Virus record (IMG/VR): IMGVR_UViG_3300048929_000021
Coordinates: 1 to 47,489 of that record
DNA: 47,489 nt
From: a virus
Direction: 5' to 3' (one strand)
Under the pieces are notes generated by a model. It was not told where the DNA came from. It searched no databases and saw only the letters and a program-made list of their open reading frames with translations. Numbering within the stretch: position 1 is the first letter of the stretch; each line of letters opens with the position of its first letter. This document shows, in pieces, positions 42,093-47,489 of the stretch. The position numbers and the translations under genes were made by a program.

Positions 42093-42773
42093 ATGCAATT
42101 GGCATACAAACAATTTATGCCGAATCTTTATACGACGATGAAGGATTTGTCAGATCGTCTAGACAGTTGTCTGGTTCGGTACAAAGGCAAGCCTTATCGC
42201 TGCCGTATCAAGACCGAAAGTGACGGTTCACCTGTTTTGTTTCTGTACGAGCTGGTGAATAAGGGTGTAACTCCAAACGTCAGGTGCAAGCCTGATGATC
42301 CGTTCTTGGATATCTCTATCTTGGAGTCGATGTATGTCAACTTCAAGTACAGTAGTGATGAGTTCGATACACCACATCGTGCTTGTTGGATTACTAGAGG
42401 GACTGGCAAGAGTTATAAGTCGGCTACGTTTTCAGGTGGTAGTGTCGTCAAGACAATCGATGGTCATCAGTCGACTGAGTATAACTGTGACACTATCTTC
42501 TGGACTCAGTTTATGGAGGATGCAATCCTCGGTAAATACATGGCGTTGCCAGTAGTCTTGAGTGTCATGTCAAACATGAAGCGTCAGGAGTATGAAGCTG
42601 CTGTCAGCCAACGTGTCGCATTAAAGCGTGAGTCAATCGGGTTGATCAAGGTCTATATCGATACTCATATCGTCGGATGGATCGATCCTGATACAGGAAA
42701 GACAAAGATTACGAATGACGATCGTCGATGGGCAATCAATCGTATGCTCGCACCACTAGGATTTAAACTATGA
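42093..42773 (+). CDS. Unrecognised 226-aa protein in amidoligase operon
   Basis: ATG 42093 has GGGAG about 7 bases upstream. The product includes PYRCRIKTESDGSPVLFLYE, HRACWITRGTGKSYKSATFS and VYIDTHIVGWIDPDTGK. The GTGKS string resembles a P-loop but lacks the usual context, so I do not call it an NTPase. No family is recognised. It lies between the class II amidotransferase and the second amidoligase, and its stop overlaps the latter (ATGA). Confidence 0.75.
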   Translation: MQLAYKQFMPNLYTTMKDLSDRLDSCLVRYKGKPYRCRIKTESDGSPVLFLYELVNKGVTPNVRCKPDDPFLDISILESMYVNFKYSSDEFDTPHRACWITRGTGKSYKSATFSGGSVVKTIDGHQSTEYNCDTIFWTQFMEDAILGKYMALPVVLSVMSNMKRQEYEAAVSQRVALKRESIGLIKVYIDTHIVGWIDPDTGKTKITNDDRRWAINRMLAPLGFKL

Positions 42774-43858
42774 AAAATTTGTACGACATCTTTGGACGAG
42801 GTAGAAAGCTCAAGAAAGGTCTCGGAGAATTTGGTGTCGAGATTGAGACTGAGACCAAAAGTGCATCTGACTATCCTCGTGATTTCTTTGGTGAAGGACA
42901 GCCGAAGGAAACGATACATGGTCTCAAGATGTACTGGCATCCAAGGACTATCCCTGAATGGGTCGTGACTGAAGACGGTTCTCTTCGTGACTTCGGTCGT
43001 GAGTTCGTCTTTAAGAATCCCTTGAACTACCCACTCGCTATGGCTGCTCTACAGTCATGGGGTACGGCTGTCTCTGCTGTTAAATTCTCGAAGGATGCAC
43101 CAGCTACGTCAGTTCATGTCCATATGAATGTCACGGAGTTTACTCCGCTAGAGCTGGCAAACTTGTTGGTTCAATTGTTCTTCTTTGAGAATCTTCTGAC
43201 CGAATTCTCTGGTACAATTCGTCGTTCCAATACGTTTGCCAAGCCAGCAAGGTGTGCAGATCAATCGCTTGAGAATGTCATCTCACTCTTCGAGTCTATC
43301 GACAAGGGCAAGAAGAATGCAATCGTCTTCTCTGAACAGCATGTCAAGTATGGTGTCATCAATCTGGCAACCATTGCTGCGTATGGTTCAATCGAGGTTC
43401 GTTCATTCCGTGGGACGACTGACTATGTACAGATTCAGGATTGGTTGACGATTCTTAATCGGATATATAAGTTCTCACGAGTTCCGGGATTGACGCCATT
43501 CGAGTTCTATAAGACGTACCAAGACATCGAAGAAGAGATCGTTGATCGTGTCTTTGGTTCTGATGCAGAGAAATTGAAGTGTGCTGACTGGAGAGATTGG
43601 CTTCGTCGTAACGAGTTCTATCTTTCGAACCTGTCTACGTATATTCAGGATTGGAGTAAGTTCGGAAGTAAGTATGTAGACGAGCCTACTCCAAAGAAAA
43701 ATTTGGGGCAGCCTAGCGATTTCTTAAATCAGGTTAGTCCCCTTCCACTTGGAAATCAACTCTATCAACCTTGGGGTGATACAACATCCCCACCTGTTGA
43801 ACCAGTGACTGACGACGTAGACGAGTTCCCAAACTTTGACGATGATGAGGAAGACTAA
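42770..43858 (+). CDS. Amidoligase (glutamine-synthetase fold, second type)
   Basis: This 362-aa protein fits the putative amidoligase family: FGVEIETET (Glu24, Glu26), VVTEDGSLRDFGREFVF (Asp69, Glu78), SVHVHMNV (His116, His118) and GSIEVRSFRG. These match the metal and nucleotide residues of the fold. It differs clearly from the ligase at 39308, so the operon has two unrelated carboxylate-amine ligases of the same fold. The C-terminal 60 residues are acidic and Pro-rich, ending DDDEED. The start overlaps the previous stop. Confidence 0.88.
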   Translation: MKNLYDIFGRGRKLKKGLGEFGVEIETETKSASDYPRDFFGEGQPKETIHGLKMYWHPRTIPEWVVTEDGSLRDFGREFVFKNPLNYPLAMAALQSWGTAVSAVKFSKDAPATSVHVHMNVTEFTPLELANLLVQLFFFENLLTEFSGTIRRSNTFAKPARCADQSLENVISLFESIDKGKKNAIVFSEQHVKYGVINLATIAAYGSIEVRSFRGTTDYVQIQDWLTILNRIYKFSRVPGLTPFEFYKTYQDIEEEIVDRVFGSDAEKLKCADWRDWLRRNEFYLSNLSTYIQDWSKFGSKYVDEPTPKKNLGQPSDFLNQVSPLPLGNQLYQPWGDTTSPPVEPVTDDVDEFPNFDDDEED

Positions 43859-43892
43859 TGACCTACGGTCTTAACGCAAAGGGCCTTTGCTA

Positions 43893-44924
43893 ATGTGTAA
43901 TATTATTGTTCTAAAGCCCGGCCAGTTGCCGATCAAATCCGAATTCCAAAACATGTGCTGGAATAATTGGCACTCGTATGGACTTGTGACTAAGATCGAC
44001 AACAAGCTTGACATCGTCAAGAAGGTTCCTGAGAGTGGTGAAGTCGATGCGGATGAAGTCTACAAACTTCTGGAACGTGATCTGGAATTCGAACGTATCT
44101 TGCATGTACGTCACAATACAGCAGGTGCTACCAATCTGGAGAACTGCCATCCGTTCGATGTCTACTATAACCAGAAGCTAGGACGTCAGATCGTATTCAT
44201 GCATAACGGTACGATGTACGATTACAAGTCGAAGAAGAAAAGTCAGTACTCGACACAGGAAGTCGATGATCCTGATGGTCCTTCTGATACGAAGAACTTC
44301 GTAGACCGTATGTTGACTCCACTTCTGACACGACTGAACGGTGATATCGATGATATCTTTGTCCAGAAGATACTCGATAAGTTCTTTCCGATGGGTGGTA
44401 ATAAAGGCATCTTGATTGGTGCAGGTCAATGCTCTCTGATCTTCGGAGATTGGAAGAAGAAGAAAGACTTGGACGGCAATGAGTTCCTATCATCAAACGA
44501 CGACTACTTCGATACCCTTAAGCGAGGTCCTGAATATGACCGACGAGAGGCCGCGCGTAAAGCCAAGTTATCGACGGTTAAAACCAAACAGGAGGTCGAG
44601 CGCACAGTTGTCCCGCTCGGAGAGTTTCGTCTCGGTCACAAACATGGTTTCTACCAGCTCGAAGGAACGCTCAGAGACATCAACAACGACTGGAACATCT
44701 TTGATCGTGACACTGCGGTCGCGCTTGGGTATGCTACTAGGGACGAGCTAGCAGACATATACAAGGCTGGTGAAGAGAAAGTCGTCTATCTGATGGACTG
44801 GATGTTCGCTGAGTACGCGACGCTCTATGGTGAGCTTCTGGAGGCTCAGGAAGATAAGAAGAAGGGTGAGCTTGTCATCGCTTCTCTTAAGAAGGAACTC
44901 GAAAAGGAGAAGAAGGTTGGCTGA
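43893..44924 (+). CDS. Second Ntn amidotransferase-like protein
   Basis: I chose ATG 43893, with AAAGGG upstream, because it gives Met-Cys-Asn-Ile and hence an N-terminal Cys2, as in class II amidotransferases. Other matches are WNNWHSYGLVTKID, ILHVRHNTAGAT (Arg73), NCHPFDV and VFMHNGTM (Asn105, Gly106). The 343-aa protein is less canonical than the one at 41167. It could be a peptidase of the same fold, cutting an amide rather than transferring ammonia. The C-terminal part is helical and Lys/Glu-rich. Confidence 0.85.
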   Translation: MCNIIVLKPGQLPIKSEFQNMCWNNWHSYGLVTKIDNKLDIVKKVPESGEVDADEVYKLLERDLEFERILHVRHNTAGATNLENCHPFDVYYNQKLGRQIVFMHNGTMYDYKSKKKSQYSTQEVDDPDGPSDTKNFVDRMLTPLLTRLNGDIDDIFVQKILDKFFPMGGNKGILIGAGQCSLIFGDWKKKKDLDGNEFLSSNDDYFDTLKRGPEYDRREAARKAKLSTVKTKQEVERTVVPLGEFRLGHKHGFYQLEGTLRDINNDWNIFDRDTAVALGYATRDELADIYKAGEEKVVYLMDWMFAEYATLYGELLEAQEDKKKGELVIASLKKELEKEKKVG

Positions 44925-45618
44925 CAAGTCATTCTCTATGCCTTCGATTACAGGCGCACCTTGGGATGATGAAGAAGAAACAACTTGGAGTGATTTGATG
45001 ACAGAAAGTCTATCTCGTGATGACGTCGACAGGGTTCTTGGTCGTCCGAAGACGAAACGTGAAGAAAAGTATCTGGAGAATGATGTCAATCTTCTGGTCC
45101 AACTTGATCGAAGGATTACCAAGAAGACTCCTGATTTCCTTCAACTGAAGCTTCAAGATTTTATTCCGGTAATCGTCTATGGTACACTGAAGTACGAAGG
45201 TCTGTATCATGATATCTTGAAAGATGCACCTTTCGTAGGTGTCGGTCAGACAGTCGAACCGAAGTTCATCATGATGGAGACCCAGAGTTTTCCTGTAGTC
45301 TTTGAGGCTGATATGCACAACAAGGATGAACGGAATAAAAAGGGTAAGATTCGTGGTGAAGTCTACATGGTTGACGCCAAGACGATGCTACGTCTCGATG
45401 AACTCGAAGCAAATGGGTCGATGTACTCTCGCAAGAAGACATGGGTCAAGCTTATGGATCAGGGAATGTCTGGTGTTCTTCCGAGTATCGAGGCTTGGAT
45501 TTATATCGGACATCGTGATTTCTTCAAGGCAAGATACCTGAATAAGGTTAAGGCAACACATAATGGTCAGCATCTCGTCTTCGATTGGGATCAGACACAA
45601 ACGGTGATGTACGGCTAA
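44917..45618 (+). CDS. Gamma-glutamylcyclotransferase-like protein with N-terminal extension
   Basis: TTG 44917 is chosen for its AGGAG site; ATG 44938 has none. After about 80 residues of helical, charged extension comes a GGCT fold: PVIVYGTLKYEGLYHDIL (YGTL 88-91), FVGVGQTV, SFPVVFEA, IRGEVYMVD and LDELEANGSMYSRKK with the expected acidic residue. Members open gamma-glutamyl amides, releasing 5-oxoproline and an amine. In this operon it would remove what a gamma-glutamyl ligase adds. The start overlaps the upstream gene by 8 bases. Confidence 0.88.
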   Translation: MADKSFSMPSITGAPWDDEEETTWSDLMTESLSRDDVDRVLGRPKTKREEKYLENDVNLLVQLDRRITKKTPDFLQLKLQDFIPVIVYGTLKYEGLYHDILKDAPFVGVGQTVEPKFIMMETQSFPVVFEADMHNKDERNKKGKIRGEVYMVDAKTMLRLDELEANGSMYSRKKTWVKLMDQGMSGVLPSIEAWIYIGHRDFFKARYLNKVKATHNGQHLVFDWDQTQTVMYG

Positions 45619-45628
45619 GGAGGTCGAC

Positions 45629-46459
45629 ATGAAGGGTTACATTCTACGTCGTAAGGGTCTTGGTGCTACAAGTACCCCGATCATTGCAGAGATTCTTGAC
45701 TTCAAAGTCATCAATACGAATGAAGAGAAAGCCCCGACTGATGCTGATGTAGTCATCCGTTGGGGCACTACGAATGGTTCGTTCGATTGCAAGATTATAA
45801 ACAAGTCGAAGGCGATTGAAACGTCGTCTGACAAGAAATACTTCCGTGAGTTAATCCAGAAGGAAGGGTTGTGCCCGAGGACTTGGCAGAATATCACCGA
45901 ATTCTCGACTGATATCTATGGTGATTCATTTACCCCACAGAAGCCCGTACAGAGGGTTTTGATCCGTCCCGCTATCCATGCCCGATCTGAGGACATGTTC
46001 TTGTGTACGAGCCTGTATGAGGCAAATAAGGCCATTCAGAAGATCAATGGTCCATACTACATCTCTGAATTCGTTCAGAAGAAGAAAGAGTTCCGAGTAA
46101 TGGTCGTTTCAGGCAAGGTTGTCTGGGTCATCGAGAAGCATCCTAAGTCCGAAGAGGAAGTCTCTTGGGGTTGTGTCGAAGCAGGGAACTTTGATTATGT
46201 CGGTTGGTCCGAATGGCCTATTGAAGTGGTACGAAACGCTACCAGAGCCGTTGAAATCTCAGGTCTTGATTTCGGGGCAGCAGATGTCATTGTTGACCAA
46301 GAAGGAAAAGCGTACACTCTTGAAGTCAACACTGCACCTTGGCTGTCTCCATATTACGCTAAGAAAATCGGAAACGCCTTGAAGTGGCTTGTCGATGGAA
46401 AAGAAATTGAACAGAAGGAAATTACAGATTGGAAGAGTGCAATTCATCCTTCTTGTTAA
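45629..46459 (+). CDS. ATP-grasp ligase (RimK/carboxylate-amine type)
   Basis: This 276-aa enzyme has strong AAGGAGG before ATG 45629. The ATP-grasp layout is clear: a preceding N-terminal domain (DADVVIRWGTTNG), VLIRPAIHARSEDMFL, YYISEFVQKKKEFRVMVVSG, and the metal-binding C-terminus FGAADVIVDQEGKAYTLEVN ending NTAPWLS. Such enzymes form an acyl phosphate from a carboxylate and ATP and join it to an amine, as in Glu-tail addition by RimK. It is the last gene of the operon and gives the phage a third amide-forming enzyme. Confidence 0.9.
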   Translation: MKGYILRRKGLGATSTPIIAEILDFKVINTNEEKAPTDADVVIRWGTTNGSFDCKIINKSKAIETSSDKKYFRELIQKEGLCPRTWQNITEFSTDIYGDSFTPQKPVQRVLIRPAIHARSEDMFLCTSLYEANKAIQKINGPYYISEFVQKKKEFRVMVVSGKVVWVIEKHPKSEEEVSWGCVEAGNFDYVGWSEWPIEVVRNATRAVEISGLDFGAADVIVDQEGKAYTLEVNTAPWLSPYYAKKIGNALKWLVDGKEIEQKEITDWKSAIHPSC

Positions 46460-46466
46460 TTAGAGG

Positions 46467-46495
46467 TTGACAAACAGAAAAAAAGAATGAATGTA
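46467..46495 (+). promoter_or_regulatory. Promoter-like element for replication arm
   Basis: TTGACA followed by an A-tract and AATGAATGTA, 29 bases, with 21 identical positions to the minus-strand element at 34108-34136. It lies downstream of the amidoligase operon and points into the replication genes, so it likely starts that transcript. The -35 box is perfect; the -10 is unlike TATAAT, which hints at an activator or altered RNA polymerase. Confidence 0.6.
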
Positions 46496-46605
46496 GACCT
46501 ACAAGGTTTGTCTAAGTCACCTACTTAGGTATTTCATAAGGAGCTTTCCTTATGTAAACTTAAAGAACCTTATTTAGAGAACATACATATGTAATACTCA
46601 AGTGG

Positions 46606-46617
46606 TAACTTAAGTTA
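46606..46617. repeat. 12-bp palindrome centred on ACTTAAGT (copy 2)
   Basis: Perfect palindrome TAACTTAAGTTA, 111 bases downstream of the promoter-like element, in the leader of the replication arm. It shares the eight central bases with copies 1 and 3. Confidence 0.6.
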
Positions 46618-46654
46618 ACCTATGTAATGTTCTTTAATTAAAGTTCTTTAAGTA

Positions 46655-46666
46655 ATACTTAAGTAT
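46655..46666. repeat. 12-bp palindrome centred on ACTTAAGT (copy 3)
   Basis: Perfect palindrome ATACTTAAGTAT, 49 bases from copy 2 and 59 bases before the first gene of the replication arm. The spacing of copies 2 and 3 is close to five helical turns, which would place bound proteins on one face of the DNA. Confidence 0.6.
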
Positions 46667-46724
46667 ATTCTTTAGACTATATATGTACGATTTCTGAAAA
46701 TTCAAGTACCGAAAGGAAATATTT

Positions 46725-46931
46725 TTGAGGTGTTATGTTTGTGACGTCTCTGACGTCGGGTTGTCTAATTACAGACCTGATGGGAAGAGCCATTCGAACC
46801 ATTTCTATCAGACACCTAAGGGCTGTATGTGTGAGGAATGCTACGATGGTGGTGAAGAAGTAACACAGGACTTCTATGAACAGGACCTTGAACAGGAGGA
46901 ACTAGACGAAGCTTATGAGTACGATGGATAA
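46725..46931 (+). CDS. Small zinc-ribbon-like acidic protein, 68 aa
   Basis: TTG 46725 has AAAGGA about 8 bases upstream. Two Cys pairs (CYVC near the start and CMCEEC in the middle) make a likely zinc site, and the C-terminus is very acidic (EQDLEQEELDEAYEYDG). The acidic tail suggests a DNA mimic or a partner of a basic protein. It is the first gene after the promoter-like element. No family is recognised. Confidence 0.7.
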   Translation: MRCYVCDVSDVGLSNYRPDGKSHSNHFYQTPKGCMCEECYDGGEEVTQDFYEQDLEQEELDEAYEYDG

Positions 46932-47175
46932 ACTCAATTCTAGTGTGACTGGAACCCTGAAAGATTGGGTCTATGATAAGTTCTGTAATTGTGTCTGGGG
47001 ATATATCGAAGGAGACGTTCGAGACAGGTTCACTGATGGAACATGGATTCATACATCTGACATTCCATCTACAAGACAGACAAGGAGTTTTACTGCAAAG
47101 GAAGGCGACTTGATCTATACACGTAATTCTATCTACCGGCTTGGTAAGCCACGAAAGGAAATCGAAGATGTTTAA
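46915..47175 (+). CDS. Conserved-looking hypothetical protein, 86 aa
   Basis: ATG 46915 overlaps the previous stop; ATG 46924 is an alternative. The product contains VRDRFTDGTWIHTSDI and then GDLIYTRNSIYRLGKP, a pattern seen in small uncharacterised phage proteins of early and middle regions. It probably forms a small beta barrel. Its stop overlaps the start of the protease gene. Confidence 0.7.
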   Translation: MSTMDKLNSSVTGTLKDWVYDKFCNCVWGYIEGDVRDRFTDGTWIHTSDIPSTRQTRSFTAKEGDLIYTRNSIYRLGKPRKEIEDV

Positions 47176-47489
47176 GACTCGACTAGGATTTTTTGCTTTT
47201 TGCTTTTTTGCAGGATTTGTTTCAAGTCTTGTGGGAGCGTGTGTATCTAAGGCTGATGAACTCGATACGTTCCAGAAGCAGGCTATCAACCCTGTTGTCC
47301 AGCTTGAGCGTAACTGCTCAGGTGTCGTAGTCGATATTGGTGACCCAAAGAGTACGTATATCCTGACTGCAAACCACTGCACGACTGATGAAGCAGCACC
47401 TGACTCCAAGCGTGGTTATGTCGTCATCGACAACAAGGAACGTGGTAAGTTGATCGATACAAGTCAGCTTGTTGTCGATGACGACATAA
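47168..47489 (+). CDS. Trypsin-fold serine protease, N-terminal part with lipoprotein signal (runs off end)
   Basis: ATG 47168 starts the protease completed at 2-586. The first 25 residues are FKTRLGFFAFCFF, a hydrophobic core, then LVGAC. This is a plausible lipobox with Cys25 as the lipidated residue; signal peptidase I cleavage just after is the alternative. The mature chain begins about VSKADELDTF and reaches CSGVVVDIG and the catalytic His in TANHC. True sequence ends at 47472; the last 17 bases belong to the fold-back tail. A phage-encoded exported serine protease is unusual. Confidence 0.88.
   Translation, partial: MFKTRLGFFAFCFFAGFVSSLVGACVSKADELDTFQKQAINPVVQLERNCSGVVVDIGDPKSTYILTANHCTTDEAAPDSKRGYVVIDNKERGKLIDTSQLVVDDDI
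47347..47472. repeat. Right copy of 126-bp terminal direct repeat
   Basis: Identical to bases 1-126. After base 47472 the sequence departs from 127 onward. Confidence 0.9.
47416..47489. repeat. Terminal fold-back (19-bp inverted repeat)
   Basis: Bases 47471-47489 are the exact reverse complement of 47416-47434, with 36 bases between. This is the pattern of a fold-back chimera at a sequence end, though a DNA hairpin terminus would look the same. Confidence 0.85.

Larger units (their letters stand above)
46460..46724. other. AT-rich intergenic control region
   Basis: There is no gene here. The 265 bases hold a promoter-like element (46467-46495), an 8-bp hairpin CATAAGGA-GCTT-TCCTTATG (46535-46554), two 12-bp ACTTAAGT palindromes, a TTTAATTAAA palindrome (46633-46642) and a direct repeat GTTCTTTAA (46629 and 46643). 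It separates the amidoligase operon from the replication arm. Confidence 0.7.

Noticed and set aside
42396-42418. P-loop-like GTGKS in the 42093 protein
   Set aside because: The surrounding residues do not give the strand-loop-helix pattern of a Walker A motif and no Walker B is seen.
46535-46554. 8-bp hairpin as terminator of the amidoligase operon
   Set aside because: The stem is not GC-rich and no T-run follows. It also lies downstream of the promoter-like element of the next arm, so it is more likely a leader hairpin.

Overview
The window is the essentially complete genome of a lytic tailed phage with T7-like (podovirus) virion genes. It has T7-like replication genes (primase-helicase, family A DNA polymerase, acidic-tailed single-strand binding protein), a portal and scaffold, two tail tube proteins and two giant internal virion proteins. 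I see no integrase, repressor or single-subunit RNA polymerase, so transcription probably relies on host RNA polymerase. The host cannot be fixed from sequence. Spanins and lipoprotein signals point to a Gram-negative bacterium. The overall plan recalls the RNA-polymerase-less T7 relatives (VpV262/SIO1-like), but that is an inference. Bases 1-126 recur at 47347-47472 and the gene crossing the join stays in frame, so the map closes into a circle of about 47.35 kb. The last 17 bases do not continue the genome and form a fold-back tail.

Layout: two divergent arms leave a roughly 1.4 kb intergenic control region (33957-35400) and converge on a two-way terminator at 9631-9683. The minus arm (33956 down to 9683) holds packaging, capsid, two receptor-binding proteins with a shared anchor, a complete lysis cassette, tail tube proteins and internal virion proteins. 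The plus arm runs 35401-46459, then a second AT-rich control region (46460-46724), then 46725 through the join to 9629.

The first half of the plus arm contains many very small proteins, including three tandem proteins resembling ribosome modulation factor/CrpP. It then has an 8 kb tightly overlapping operon (38296-46459) of amide-bond chemistry: two unrelated glutamine-synthetase-fold amidoligases, an ATP-grasp ligase, a class I glutamine amidotransferase resembling gamma-glutamyl hydrolases, two class II (Ntn) amidotransferase-like proteins, a gamma-glutamylcyclotransferase-like protein and three unrecognised proteins. This looks like a self-contained pathway for building, trimming and perhaps removing a peptide-like or gamma-glutamyl modification. 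It is the most interesting system in the window. The second half of the plus arm encodes a signal-bearing trypsin-fold protease, DNA replication and recombination enzymes, and a nucleotide-pool cassette (deoxyribosyltransferase-like, dATP/dGTP diphosphohydrolase-like, HAD phosphatase-like).

The two AT-rich control regions share a 29-base promoter-like element in opposite orientations, followed downstream by 12-base palindromes centred on ACTTAAGT. This suggests that the virion arm and the replication arm are switched on together, separately from the amidoligase arm.
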